Origin: Siphonodentalium dalli
Taxonomy: Eukaryota > Mollusca > Scaphopoda > Gadilida > Siphonodentaliidae
Direction: 5' to 3'
Assembly: GCA_032622095.1 (NCBI GenBank)
Contig: CP136069.1
Coordinates: 15,734,450-15,798,449, forward strand
Length of the DNA stretch: 64,000 nucleotides
The notes below the pieces were generated by a model. It was given only the letters and a program-made list of their open reading frames with translations, ran no database searches and was not told the origin of the DNA. Of the stretch, positions 12,149 through 23,103 are shown one piece after another; positions within the stretch are counted from its first letter, which is position 1; every line of letters starts with the position of its first letter. Position numbers and translations under genes: made by a program.

Positions 12149-12950
12149 TTATAACTAATGTGTAGAAACGATTACACATCAAATGTGTAAACTGGGTTAA
12201 TACATATAGCAGAGTGTAGTTTTACATATAAATACATTGACCAAGGGCCGTTCTACACATATTGTTTATATTTTGTTACACACAATTGTGTAAGAACGTA
12301 GATAATGTGCATTGTGGTGTCTTCAGTTTCATATAGTGTGTTGCATGGCGACCATATTGTTTGAGAATCTTTTTAGGAATACAATCTACAGTGGTCGTAG
12401 ACAAGAAATGTAAGTTCAGAACTCCGACTTGTGGGTATAGTATTAATTATATATAAAGATGTATTTGTTAACACTTTCATGGCGATTACTGCCCTTAGAC
12501 TATGTTAGACTCTGTGATTGTTGTAATGTTGTAATACTAATATTAGTCAACCACGCCACGACCATGGCTTGTTCATTTAAAACAAAAACGCACACATTAC
12601 AGAGCAAAATATTACGTACCATTAGCACCATGACATTTTTAACATATACATCTCCATATATCAATACTATATACCCCACAGGTCGGAATACTGCACTTAG
12701 ATTCTTGTCTACGATCTGTATGTCTAAGAATCATGTAAGGATATATGTTGATTTCATGCACACCTTTGTGTATAAATGTGTAGCAATTGACACATTTATT
12801 GTGTACAAATTGTTACACAATCTGTGTACGTATATGACACTACACATATACTACTCTCATATGTTTAAGATACAAAATGAATAATGATTGTGTAGCAGCC
12901 TACTAGCAGGGCTGCACATTTTGTGTGGAAAACCTACACATAAGTCATAA
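12149..12950. mobile_element. 0.8-kb TIR element inside the satellite
   Basis: The left end is TTATAACTAATGTGTAG; the inverse of the right end is TTATGACTTATGTGTAG. Inside, TGTGTA/TACACA motifs are strongly over-represented, especially near the ends (12160-12310 and 12760-12945). Satellite sequence abuts both ends. A 141-codon open frame (12459-12884, plus) has no domain I recognise and is hydrophobic and low in complexity, so I do not call it a gene. No target duplication was resolved. Confidence 0.55.
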
Positions 12951-13410
12951 GGGTGCACGTGTCTTTATCCGGTCAAAAGCCGGTAAAAACTAAGAAAAAT
13001 GAAAACCTTTTGGTGTGATCTTACTTGCCTATTTCGGGGCCAACACACATTAGACTTTAGCCGGTAAAAAGTCGTTCAATGCTACGAAAACTTGCTAATT
13101 CGATTTTTTACCCCAAAATTGTCGAAATGTTGGCAACAGTTACTATTTAGCAAATTTTCAGTACCATCTTACTCCTATGGCCGGGGGCCACCCGCAGTAG
13201 TCTTTATTCGGTCACATCTGGACATAACTACGAATACTGTAAAGTCAGATTTTTCACCCAAACATTTTCGCCGAAATTTTGTCAAGTTTCTTTGTGTCAT
13301 CTTACTTGCTTGGTTCGGCGCCAACCAACACGATAAAACCTACGAAAACTAGATAATTTTATTTTTAACCAGAAATTGACATGTGTCGTTATCCGGTCAC
13401 TAGATGTATG
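12951..13410 (+). repeat. Satellite of about 140 bp, block 3
   Basis: About three more units (TCTTTATCCGGTCAAAAGCC, GGTAAAAACTA, GGGGGCCACCCGCAGTAGTC). A last stray piece (TATCTTTATCCAGTCAATCA) lies at 14020-14040. Confidence 0.7.
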
Positions 13411-14234
13411 TGTGAATATATCAAATGCTGCGAATTTGCGATTGAGTAATCAATGTGTCAAATTTCGAATAAGTGACCAATGTCACCCTAGTTATTTTTA
13501 AACTACTTCAATTGTAACTTATAATCTTCGTTTTTGGCATTCTTGCAAATATATTTCTAGTTGGAGTTATTCTCGGAGGTAGCAATACACAATTGCTAGC
13601 AATTTGGCCGACGTGGGAGCGGGTACTTTACTTTAAATCATGTTGAGCCATTATTTATTAAATTGGTCCCATCAAACATTTTTATTTTCGACATGCTTTA
13701 ACTTCTTAGTACAATTTGTCATTCAGTTATGCCTTTGGTTTGCACACACAAAACACTTAATTGTGCACACATTTTACAAAAATGGACCATTTTGAACAAA
13801 AATAGACCATGCCAGAGCGGATATCAGCAAATATGCTTCTTGCACCTAATAGAGCTATGTTAGAGTTGAGATTGAAATAGAGAACAAGTTAACATACAAA
13901 TTTCAAAATATTGTCTTGCAAGCACAGAAGACATAATTCAGAGGAGATACATCGCGCTATTTTCTTGTAACCTAACACACAGATTTGACCATCACAGAAT
14001 AACATCGGGGGCACCCCGGTATCTTTATCCAGTCAATCATGTTAAGTATCAAAATATCTCACATTTTTGTGAAGTTTCACAGTTTTGAAAAATAAATAAA
14101 CTTTCAAACCATTAATGCCACATTTAACAGAGGCTATACTGGCAGTTATGCCCCCAGATACTAATTTTTCTTTTTTCAGACCCCTATAACCGGATAAATC
14201 CTGTACTGCTACCTGATAAGCAAATGTAACGGTG
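13411..14234. other. Unique sequence, nothing recognised
   Basis: AT-rich, with short open frames only, apart from the stray satellite piece near 14020. Confidence 0.35.
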
Positions 14235-14241
14235 TTCATGA

Positions 14242-14716
14242 GTTGGATCGAAGTTCGAAATTCGGTGGAGATTCGTGTGAAGTTAGATTGATGTTTGAAG
14301 TTCGAAATTCAGATTGAAATTCAAACTCTAATTAGTTTTGCTCCAAGTTATTTGTTCTGTTCCAATCCGTGCTCTCCTTCACAAATTTTAGGTCGAAAGT
14401 TTTACTGATTCAAAGTTTCAGCTCGACACAGACATAAACAGTGTCACTTCCCTTCAGCACCACCCTACCATAATATTGAAGACGAAACGTTTTAACTACA
14501 GCGCCGTGGCGAAATTTTCTGTTCAGCAGTATATGAGAAAAAGTGAAAAAAGTCACTATTGACCCAAAATTCGAGAAGGGGAGCACGAATTGGATCACAA
14601 CAAAGAACATGAGGCAAAAGAAACTAGAGATTGAATTTAAATCCGAATTTCGAACTTCGAGCTTCAATCTAACTTCACGCGAATCTCCACCGAATTTCGA
14701 ACTTCGATCCAATTTG
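14242..14716. mobile_element. MITE-like foldback element (475 bp)
   Basis: TIRs of about 85 bp. The left end reads GGATCGAAGTTCGAAATTCG then GTGGAGATTCGTGTGAAGTT; the right end is the inverse (AACTTCACGCGAATCTCCAC then CGAATTTCGAACTTCGATCC). The subterminal phrases GGAGCACGAATTGGATCA and GTGCTCTCCTTCACAAATTT echo the GTGCTCC phrase of the 430-bp family at 1.5-4.6 kb, so the two may be distantly related. There is no coding capacity. Confidence 0.7.
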
Positions 14717-14759
14717 TTGATCACTGAGATTTACGGTCTGTAAAGGGGGCAAGTTGTTT

Positions 14760-15692
14760 TTCACGATGAGGGTGGGTTAAATTAATGCCAGTTGGTATCA
14801 TGGTGGGTTACAATACATTTCGTGGCATGCCAGTAAGTCGAAGAATATTTGCAATGGAATTTTGCTCTCGGAACATTTAAGTATGCACGGTGCAAATTGG
14901 TAGTGGGAAAAATAGAAGCAGACAAACATGAAATGATGCTATAGAGACTTTATCAACTGAAAATAATCGAGAATTTTTAGCTGTTTTCAATTCTCCTATC
15001 AGGGTATCACATATCCGGAATACGCTGACAATGAATGTCATTTATTGTTTCACTCTGATGAAAAGTCGAATCCACATTTTTTCTGAATTCGATATTTGAA
15101 TATGTCTAAGTTTCTGTGGCTTTAAATTCTGCATAAAATTGTATCACATTGTTATCGACTGAGGTCATAGACAGCTTAAGAGAGTAAGGTGTCCGAAATT
15201 CACCACAATCAGGGACGTGGCGATAATGTTTATTTTTTGTGGCGGGTGTGCGTTGGGGGATAACATAGCGCATCTTCCCACATATGGCCAAAAGTTTCAG
15301 CAATTGGAAAAATGATACCTGACACAACATTACTTGAAATGTCAGACCAAAAATAAATTGCAATTGTTCTTATATTTGATATTTTAAACGACATTTTAAT
15401 GTGAAATTTGTCGTATGGGAGTCAAATATCGTATCTGTTCCTACTTTCGGTAAATTTGATGGACGAAAATGGCCATAAGCTAAACATTTTCAATATAGGT
15501 GTATCATTTTGTAATTTTTCAACATATGAACCTTTCGACCTGTCGTGAAAAAGTACATCTGTAGAGGGCGTAAATGGAATTCGAAGACTGGGTCTGGTTA
15601 AAATTACGGTGCAGTAGGAAAACTCCTCTATATTCACGTCCCTGAATACGAGTAAGGTGTCCGAGATTTAGCAAGGCACATCGGAGTAAAAT
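14760..15692. other. Probable intron of the PAN-domain gene; no exon identified
   Basis: Lies downstream, on the minus strand, of a good splice donor. The phrase GAGTAAGGTGTCCGA occurs at about 15182 and about 15650 and looks like a fragment of a dispersed repeat. No further PAN exon with a phase-1 acceptor could be found by eye. Confidence 0.35.
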
Positions 15693-15700
15693 ACTCACCT
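15693..15700 (-). promoter_or_regulatory. Splice donor AG|GTGAGT
   Basis: Minus-strand reading of ACTCACCT. It is the strongest donor in this neighbourhood and fits the end of the PAN-like frame; the read-through frame quickly stops being protein-like. Confidence 0.6.
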
Positions 15701-15945
15701 GGTATCTGTAGCACTCCGCTATCATCACTGAACAGAACACAGGTGGAACCATTCACAGCGAACGATTTGCATCCTGATTTCTTCAGGCACTGTGCACCAC
15801 AGTCCATTTCTGATTTTGTCTTTGCAGTTGCAACGACATTATCCTGATTTAGTTGGCCGCTGCCTTTGTTAAAAGTGACACTCACAATCTTCGAATTAGC
15901 ATCTGCAAATTGACCGAAACACAACACAAGGATTGCAATGATCAT
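15699..15945 (-). CDS. First coding exon of a secreted PAN/Apple-like protein (partial)
   Basis: The exon encodes 82 residues plus one base. Residues 1-16 are a signal peptide (hydrophobic IIAILVLCF core, likely cleavage after FADA). Residues 49-69 hold a Cys pattern C-x3-C-x5-C-x9-C (MDCGAQCLKKSGCKSFAVNG then STC), typical of PAN/Apple-type extracellular modules, which bind protein or carbohydrate through a disulfide-bonded hairpin. An N-glycosylation sequon NGS lies at 65-67. The ATG at 15945 has a good context (CAACC-ATG-A), and no earlier in-frame Met is needed because the signal peptide starts there. The frame leaves the exon at CCAG|GTGAGT, a near-consensus donor (intron from 15698 downward), in phase 1, common for extracellular modules. 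Downstream exons are not in view. The family assignment rests on the Cys spacing and secretion signal, not on a search. Confidence 0.6.
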
Positions 15946-16462
15946 GGTTGATGAGCTTTAAATTTTATCTCAATTTGAAAATAACAGACTGGAAGTCGCA
16001 GAAATTACTATGCCGGTTATCGACTGGATACTCTCAACAAACGATCGGATTTCCTGCTTCGCCTGTTAATCCTATCGCAATGAATCCTGAGATGAAGAAT
16101 AGACATGTCATTTATAGCGATGTCAATAAGTGGATGGCACCTGCTTCAATCGATAACGTAAGCAGAGACAGTCATTCGGTGTTCCGATTCGACAATCGAT
16201 CAGATGAGAATTATGTGGCTCCGCATAATATCGGAACTGATATATTCAGACGACCAGAAAACAGATTAGTTGTTCCGCCTACTCATATGATTGATCCATA
16301 TATATTATGACAAATTAAATGATCGTTCGAGTGATGTCGAGATACACTTCGTAAAGAGTGGGCGATAAGGAAAACACTGAACGCCATGGGGACATCATTA
16401 AGCCCACTGTGGATGATCCACTGGGAACTTTAGGTGAACTTATTAAGAAGAATAAACAGTCA

Positions 16463-16745
16463 CAAAGGGGCCAACACTATAACATCATACATTGTAATTT
16501 AACCACTCAGGAACCAACACTATGACATCTTAAAAGGGGCTTACAGTGTAAACAACCGAACTGGGCCAACAATATTCACAACCGCACAGGAGCCAACACT
16601 AAAACATCTTAACAGGGGCCAACTTTAAACAACTGAACAGGGGCTAACACTGCATGTATAACATCATAACTGGGGACAACACTATAAACGACAGAACAAG
16701 GACAAACACTATAAACAACATAACACGAGCCAACAATATAGCACC
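16463..16745 (+). repeat. Degenerate minisatellite of about 30 bp (GGGGCCAACACTATAACATC)
   Basis: About eight or nine diverged units such as AGGGGCCAACACTATAACAT, AGGAACCAACACTATGACAT, AGGAGCCAACACTAAAACAT and AGGGGCTAACACTGCATGTA. It lies upstream of the PAN-like exon (minus strand), 0.5-0.8 kb from its start codon. Confidence 0.65.
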
Positions 16746-17444
16746 CTAACTTTGTAATATAACCACACAGATGTATTAGATATGCACCGTTGATCTTCGA
16801 ATAATGTCTAAAAGGGGCACTAACAATTAAACTTTCTAGGCACCCTTTAATATTAAATAAATATATGTTAAAAAAATTCAAGCTGTTTCTAATCGTCTTT
16901 ACCCGAGCAACGCTGCGTACCGCAGCTAGTGTATTAAGCCAAATCAATGATTGAACACTATGGGGGAACAATAACTTGTCAACAATGTCATCATATAGTC
17001 ATGTTCAGTCACGCATACTTGTAACAATCAGCTAAACTTTTGCTCAAGAGAAAGAGTGTGAATATTTGTGCACTCAACTGTTTTGTCTGCATTATGATAC
17101 ATTGCTATAGAATGTCTTTAATTTGGCAGAGCTGTACCTCACGAAAATCAAAACATGAAAGTAGCCATAAAAGCAAGGGATAGGAAGTGCGGCTAATGAA
17201 TATGGAGTGGTGTAGCACAATCTATGTAACACGAGAATCCTTAGCAACGTTGTATATGGAAGTATACGAATTTCCCACCGGTAGTTCGAAAAATAGTTTA
17301 GTTATTATTACTATTCTATCCCCGCTGGGTGATGTTTATAGAATCTTGTCTCAGACTCTTTCTAACCATACACAGCTTCTATTTCACAAGCACTAAGAAC
17401 ATGGTCCTAACAGACAAATCTGGCTACACGAATAGCAAAAGTGG

Positions 17445-17670
17445 CCACAAAAAAATTTAATTGGCCAAACATTTTTTCACTACAAATGGAGACAGAAATC
17501 TAAATAAAAAAGCGCTGAACAGATCGATGAAGATAGGCGACGAACATGCGCGGACCGAAAAATGTTGTGGCCAAAAGTTTAGCCAAAAGAAAATTTTATT
17601 AGCCAAATGAAAAAAACTTTGGCCAAATGTTTTTTGGCCAAATTAAAAAAAACATTTGGCCTAAATTAAA
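17445..17670. repeat. Cluster of (T)TGGCCAAA boxes with A/T spacers
   Basis: At least eight occurrences of GGCCAAA/TTTGGCC or GGCCACAA in about 220 bp, separated by A- or T-rich runs. TTGGCCAA is self-complementary, so the cluster can pair in several ways. It may be a degraded MITE. It lies just below the AATAAA of the candidate minus-strand gene. Confidence 0.4.
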
Positions 17671-17722
17671 TCCTCATTTTCTCGGCGCTTCACAATTAAT
17701 GACTAAAATATTTGTTTTAAAC

Positions 17723-17728
17723 TTTATT
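17723..17728 (-). terminator. Polyadenylation signal AATAAA
   Basis: Reads AATAAA on the minus strand, about 105 bp past the TAA stop of the candidate terminal exon, within the normal range for a short 3' UTR. Confidence 0.35.
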
Positions 17729-17830
17729 TGTTACTCAGAATAAAAACATAACTAAAATAACTTTAACAACACTATTATACAAACATAGGTATGCGTTATA
17801 TCGCACAGACAGATCAAATCATGTAAAGCA

Positions 17831-17943
17831 TTAATACATAATATGGCGGGATTTCCAACCATGTGCAAAAATCCCGGTGAAAATGGACTGTTCTGCTATG
17901 GTTTCCTTCAACATTTGTTCAGGTGCACTATGTGAGTTGTTAC
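17831..17943 (-). CDS. Candidate terminal exon, unknown protein
   Basis: The minus strand has an acceptor TTTCAG at 17949-17944 followed by a frame encoding NNSHSAPEQMLKETIAEQSI then FTGIFAHGWKSRHIMY and a TAA stop. The exon begins with GT, which completes a GGT codon with the last base of the upstream candidate exon at 18345, so splice phase (1) and frame agree exactly. An AATAAA follows 105 bp after the stop. I do not recognise the protein. With the exon above it would be a polar peptide of 64 residues without a signal sequence; upstream exons may exist. Phase agreement alone has a one-in-three chance of being fortuitous. Confidence 0.3.
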
Positions 17944-18344
17944 CTGAAACGAAATTCGCTAACATTAAACTAACATTCTATATAATTATAATCACATAAA
18001 TCCGCTAAACCAATTGCAATAACTCTATGTCGCTGACACCGTGACGGTCGCTAACTATTGCTTATTATAGCAAGGTGATAATTGTTGAATATCTATTGTA
18101 TTCAAACCTTTTATGATGTGAAACCAAGTGGTTATTAGACGCGATGCAGTTTATGGCACATTACGTAACCATTGAGTTAAGAATTGCTCGCATGTACTTC
18201 CAATTAAGGAACAATGCATTTAGGTGTTTTATCTTACAGACAATCAACAAAATATTACAAATGACAAAAATCAACAAAATATTACATAACGAGTGTACAG
18301 AATAAGCGTGTTAACGATTAGGCTGGTTAAATGTTAGAGCTTAC

Positions 18345-18426
18345 CTGTTGCTGTCTCGTGATGTTTTATTATGTGTAGTGAATGTGAATGATGGATACTA
18401 TTCCGATCCGCCAATGTGTTGGACAT
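18345..18426 (-). CDS. Candidate upstream exon, unknown protein
   Basis: The minus-strand frame starts at ATG (18426) and encodes MSNTLADRNSIHHSHSLHII then KHHETAT plus one base, ending in ACAG|GTAAGC, an excellent donor. The implied intron (18344-17944) is 401 bp with GT-AG ends. The same frame is open a further 40 bases upstream of the ATG, so the Met may not be the true start. An overlapping 89-codon frame (18426-18695, minus) ends with TAATG across this ATG; I do not recognise it. The His-rich composition is unusual. Function unknown. Confidence 0.3.
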
Positions 18427-18699
18427 TACAAAAATACTCCATAAAACAACAGCGTCATCACTAGGTATTCATTGTGCTGTTTGATAACAGCTCTCTTCAA
18501 AGTATACATGTTTACGTAGTCGGTGTCATCGACCGCGTATAAACAAAAATCTGCATATTTATTTACCGTTACGGTACGATATTTCGGAATACAAATACTT
18601 TCGTCACCTAACTTCGTCTTGAATGTCGATCTATTCAGCACTTTTTGGTTTAAACAATATTTATTCCTTCCCAAAAAGATATAATTATAAAACATGACG

Positions 18700-20190
18700 C
18701 ATTTATGAATAGAAGACTAGAAGGGATGAAGAGGATTTGACAACAAGCATCAGATGCTTATATAGAGCCATCTCCTCGGAAAAGAACAGATTACATATAG
18801 TGGTCAGTGAGAAGTGGAATACAAGATTAAGTAAGAGGAAGAGATGATGGAAGATTAATGAACTGATGGATTACAGTTGGTGAGAACAGATGGGGAAAGA
18901 GCAATTAGCACATATATTTACAATGATCACTTCTCTTATGCATGATATTGTTTTACATAGGAAAAATTAAAACTATGTGTAGAGTGGAGTCACTAGTTTG
19001 CCAGTACCTTTATATGGCTTTATTTTCTTCTTTTTTTGTGCAGCATCGAGTTACTGAAATTGTTACCACATTGTTAGCTATATATATCATTTATAGCTAT
19101 ATCATTTTTGATTTGTGTCTCAAATTATCAAATTATTATCAGCTACTTATTGTGAGTCAGAAATACAATTGGCGACTAACTAAATCGATTGCTAGTTAGT
19201 ATAAATGTTTGAGTTGCCTCAAATATAGCCTTGTTAAGTCTTTTGGGAATGAATAATCTACATTGACTGCTCCATTTCTGAATTGGTACTGATCTTAAAG
19301 GGACACTGGGCATTCCATCGCAATTATCAGGATATACAAACTTAATCTAGTAATCTAGTAAATTCGGTATTTGACCTCGCCAACTATAGATTGCCAGTGG
19401 TGGTTGTTTATTCACACTGTTTAACATATCATGTAACAATCCAAGCAAACGGATTTCTGGTGACATCTAGGTGTTGGATGGGGGTAGTCTAAAAACTAAG
19501 GCGCTGCATGTGGTGCGGACGTAAATTCACAGGTGGACACCGCCCACTTAGAATCCATATCGTACGTCCCTGTCTGTCTCATCAAAGATCATTTGGAAAA
19601 AAATGTCAGTGGTCATTGTCAACTTCCACAATGAAGCCTAATATTATCATATAGAAACACATTATTTTTGTGGGACACCCCATTAACTAATTCTCGTGCA
19701 CACGCAACAAAAAGTAAGTGTTACGTATTATTTTATCGCAGAAATACACTGGCTATTGTTTGTTTTATATGTGCACTATGAGGTGCACCAATATTCACAA
19801 GGTTGAACTTGCAAACAAACAAAAATCAAAGAAGCCTCTCGACATTCAAAATGAAAACATAAAGAAGACGAGAAAGTCACCACGGAAGTCAGAGTGCAAC
19901 TCAATTAGGATACTGTTCCATATGGAGTGTCTTGTCTGGAGGTGAAAAATTCATCGCACTAAGACATTCAAGAAAACGAGTCGGAGAGCCATTAACTTTG
20001 TGTCAAACTCAAGATGCTTCTAAAGCTCTGCTCTGCATGAGACATATTGAGAAGTTTAGTGATTTGGGTGCACGCACTTGTTGTGTAAGTATAGAAGGTA
20101 ATGCAAAGTGGATAACCCAGACGAGCCTGATGCAAAAACTGTTCTCAAACAACGTCATTGAGACGCACTACTCATTGACATAAACACATC
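18700..20190. other. Unique sequence without a firm gene
   Basis: Short open frames only. The frame over 19932-20183 is reasonably protein-like and contains TGT|GTAAGT, a possible donor, at 20080-20087, but no matching acceptor or family was found. It may be an older part of the LINE whose C-terminus follows at 20.2 kb. Confidence 0.3.
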
Positions 20191-20206
20191 TTCTTCATCG
20201 AGGGCC

Positions 20207-20491
20207 CAATTGTATAGTTTTATTAAAACTGACTATGGTTAACAAAATTATTTGAAGATTTTGCCGTCTAATCTATCGATATACCTCATGAAGCTCAGAA
20301 CTGCAAATCATAAACTGCCTATAGAATGCGCAAGATGGAAGAAATATCCGAATGATAATGACAATAGGATATGCACCATATGTGGAGAATATTTAGGAGA
20401 CGAATACCATTTAGTTATTATATGCAGTCATTTGGATGAAATCAGAAAACAATATATCCCTGAATACTTTTGGACGAACCCTACACACTAA
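20207..20491 (+). pseudogene. LINE reverse transcriptase C-terminal fragment with zinc knuckle
   Basis: The frame from 20207 reads QLYSFIKTDYG, one in-frame stop (20240-20242), then YLKILPSNLSIYLMKLRTAN then HKLPIECARWKK and RICTICGEYLGDEYHLVIIC. This is the C-terminal region of non-LTR retrotransposon polyproteins: a KLR-x-x-NH-x-LPIE-x-x-RW block followed by the C-x2-C-x8-H-x4-C knuckle and GDEYH. The stop, and the absence of a recognisable polymerase core upstream, make it a dead 5'-truncated or eroded copy. A region resembling a 3' UTR with the repeated phrase GGTAGCTAAA/TAGCTACCT follows to about 20620. Confidence 0.7.
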
Positions 20492-20669
20492 ATCCAAAGT
20501 AGTTAATATTGGGTAGCTAAAATAAATTTCCTACTTCCCTATTCATTTTAGCTACCTGGAGCTGGTATTTTAAATACTGATTAGGTAGCAAAGAATATAT
20601 ACATAGGTAGTTAAATGGACGAACATGACATTTGGAACTTATTCCCTATTCCTTATTTTCAAAAATGTG

Positions 20670-22345
20670 GCTTTCGGCCGATTTGATGGCATGGGTGGGA
20701 GGCTGACCCCAAATACCACCTAGAAACACCCCCACCCATCACCCCCGGGGTGCCACCCCTAGGGGGTAAAAATGGGAATATGGACAATTTTCGAGAACTG
20801 TAAGGATTTCGACCGAGTTGACGGCATGGGTGGGTGGCCGCCCGCAAGTACCACCTAGAAACACCCCGACCCCCACCCATCACCCCCGGGGGTGAAAATG
20901 GGGTATGGACCATTTTCGAGAACGGTAAGGATTTCGACCTATTTGATGGCATGCGTGGGTGGCTGGCCCCAAATACCACCTAGAAACACCCCGACCCCCA
21001 CCCATCACCCCCGGGGGTGCCACCCCGAGGGGGTGAAAATGGGGATATGGACAATTTTCGAGAACGGTAAGGATTTCGACCGAGTTGACGGCATGGGTGG
21101 GTGGCCGCCCCAAATACCACATAGAAACACCCCGACCCCCACCCATCACCCCCGGGGGTGCCACCCCGAGGGGTGAAAATGGGGTATGGACCATTTTCGA
21201 GAACGGTAAGGATTTCAACCGATTTGACGGCATGGGGGGTGGCCGGCCCCAAATACCACCTAGAAACACCCCGACCCCCACCCATCACCCTCGGGGGGTG
21301 CCACCCCGAGGGGGTGAAAATGGGGTATCGACCATTTCCGAGAACGGTAAGGATTTCGACCGATTTGACGGCATGGGTGGGTGTGCCGGTCCCAAATACC
21401 ACATAGAAACACCCCGACCACACCCATTACCCAGGGGGTGCCACCCCGAGGGGGGTACAAATTGGGTATGGCCCATTTTCGAGAACGGTAAGGATTTCGA
21501 TCGATTTGATGGCATGGGTGGTGGCCGGCCCCAAATACCACATAGAAACACCCCGACCCACACCATCACCTCCGGAGGGGGGTACCACCCCGAGGGGGTA
21601 AAAATGGGGTATGGACCATTTTCGAGAACGGTAAGGATTTCGACCGATTTCATGGCATGGGTGGTGGCCGGCCCCAAATACAACATAGAAACACCCCGAC
21701 CCCACCCATCACCCCGGAGTGGGGGGGTGCCACCCCGAGGGGGTAAAAATGGGGTATGGACCATTTTCGAGAACGGTAAGGATTTCGACCGATTTGACGG
21801 CCCCAAATACCACCTAGAAACACTCCGATCCCCACCATCACCCCCGGGGGTGCCACCCCGAGGGGGGTGAAAATGGGCTATGGACAATTTTAAAGAACGG
21901 TAAGGATTTCGACCGATTTGACGGCATGGGTGGGTGGCCGCCCCCAAATAGCACATACAAACACCCTGACCCTTACCAATCACCCCAGGGGTGCCACCCC
22001 GAGGGGGTGATAATGGGGTATGGACCATTTTCGAGAACGGTAAGGATTTCGACCGATTTGACGGCATGGGTGGTGGCCGGCCCCAAATACCACCTAGAAA
22101 CACCCGACCCCCACCATCACCCCGGGAGGGGGTGCCACCCCGAGGGGGTGAAAATGGGCTATGGACAATTTTCGAGACGGTAAGGATTTAGACCGATTTG
22201 ACGGCATGGGTGGGTGGCCGCCCCCAAATAGCACATAGAAACACCCTTACCAATCACCCCCGGGGGTGCCACCCCGAGGGGTGAAAATGGGGTGTGGACC
22301 ATTCTCGAGAACGGTAAGGATTTCGACCGATTTGACGGCATGAGT
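20670..22345 (+). repeat. GC-rich satellite of about 140 bp, 12 complete units
   Basis: Unit landmarks in order: GATTTCGACCGATTTGACGG, CATGGGTGGGTGGCCGGCCC, CAAATACCACCTAGAAACAC, CACCCATCACCCCCGGGGGT, GCCACCCCGAGGGGGTGAAA and CATTTTCGAGAACGGTAAG. Starts of GATTTCGAC or variants fall near 20805, 20931, 21072, 21211, 21352, 21495, 21637, 21781, 21905, 22047, 22187 and 22320. Units contain nested short palindromes (CACCCCCGGGGGTG, CCACCCCGAGGGG). Open frames of 261 codons (plus) and 272 codons (minus) run through it and are repeat-derived. It is much GC-richer than the surroundings. Confidence 0.92.
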
Positions 22346-22349
22346 GGGT

Positions 22350-22850
22350 GTATTTATCAACTAAATACTAATACAAGTATGAAACCACCCACTCACCAAT
22401 GTGTCATTTATCCTTAAAATCCGACAAATAACAGAACGTAAACACTGACATGTCTACCATAACATGTGACCGCAACATGTCATTACACGCGTTCATGAAT
22501 CCCCGTGGAATATCCGAACAATCCACAATTAGGTCGAGTTTAACTACACCCTGCGCATGCGTGACCTATGTTCTACTTACCTTACTGTGGGAAACTCCTA
22601 TGGTTTCGGTCACATGTGGCGTGGCGTGTTGTCATGTGATATTTAGGACCTCCTACTTTCCTTGCTTCGGCCATTTGCAACATGTGTTTTCTCGATTGGA
22701 TTTTTGGATTAAATAATTACGGAATTATACACACTTTCGGGTAGGTGTCAGAGTTAATATAGTTTGCAATATTGTTAACATTAATGACTGTGTTAGTTGA
22801 TTCTTAAAATCAAGTTTATTTATAAAAAAATTAGCTACTCGCCCATGCTG
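22350..22850. other. Unique sequence between satellite and foldback region
   Basis: No gene or repeat recognised; short open frames only. Confidence 0.3.
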
Positions 22851-22864
22851 AAGCGGCAGGGCGG

Positions 22865-22903
22865 TCCGACCTGGATGGCCATTAGCCATATTACCAGGTC
22901 GGA
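22865..22903. repeat. Perfect 10-bp hairpin with nested 5-bp hairpin
   Basis: TCCGACCTGG (22865-22874) pairs with CCAGGTCGGA (22894-22903). The loop contains ATGGCCATTAGCCAT, itself a small stem-loop. It borders the dispersed piece at 22907-22990. Confidence 0.6.
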
Positions 22904-22906
22904 GTC

Positions 22907-22990
22907 TGACTACACAATCGTGTGAACAAACTGTCCATGATCTCGTCTGGCCCGATTCCTCCAGTTACGATTGTATCGTGATTGTCCGAA
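22907..22990 (-). repeat. Dispersed repeat piece shared with 41863-41955
   Basis: GTGTGAACAAACTGTCCATG then ATCTCGTCTGGCCCGATTCC and GATTGTATCGTG match 41870-41935 at most positions. On the minus strand both copies keep an open frame reading GPDEI(M/V)D(S/N)LF(T/R)RL, and a shorter relative of the HDTI part lies at 41589-41612. Frame conservation suggests a piece of a coding transposable element, but I do not recognise the family. Confidence 0.45.
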
Positions 22991-23103
22991 CGTTCACTTA
23001 GTTTTTGACTATGTAGCCGAATTATCAGACAGCTGATTAATGTCACCAGTTCAATCTGTCTTTTTGGCACACTGTTGCTGATGGGTTTGTCAAGTCTTAA
23101 CAT

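Noticed and set aside
12459-12884. 141-codon plus-strand frame
   Set aside because: Inside a TIR element, hydrophobic and Thr/Tyr-rich from AT-rich TGTGTA repeats; no transposase motif.
15948-16310. 120-codon plus-strand frame divergent from the PAN-like exon
   Set aside because: No domain, signal peptide, splice signals or repeat-independent support; it begins 3 bp from the minus-strand start codon and probably covers the 5' UTR and promoter.
19932-20087. Protein-like frame ending at TGT|GTAAGT
   Set aside because: No matching acceptor or partner exon; may be an eroded LINE part.
21085-22103. Open frames of 261 (plus) and 272 (minus) codons
   Set aside because: They lie wholly in the 140-bp tandem satellite and repeat with it; six frames are long because stop codons are rare in the unit.
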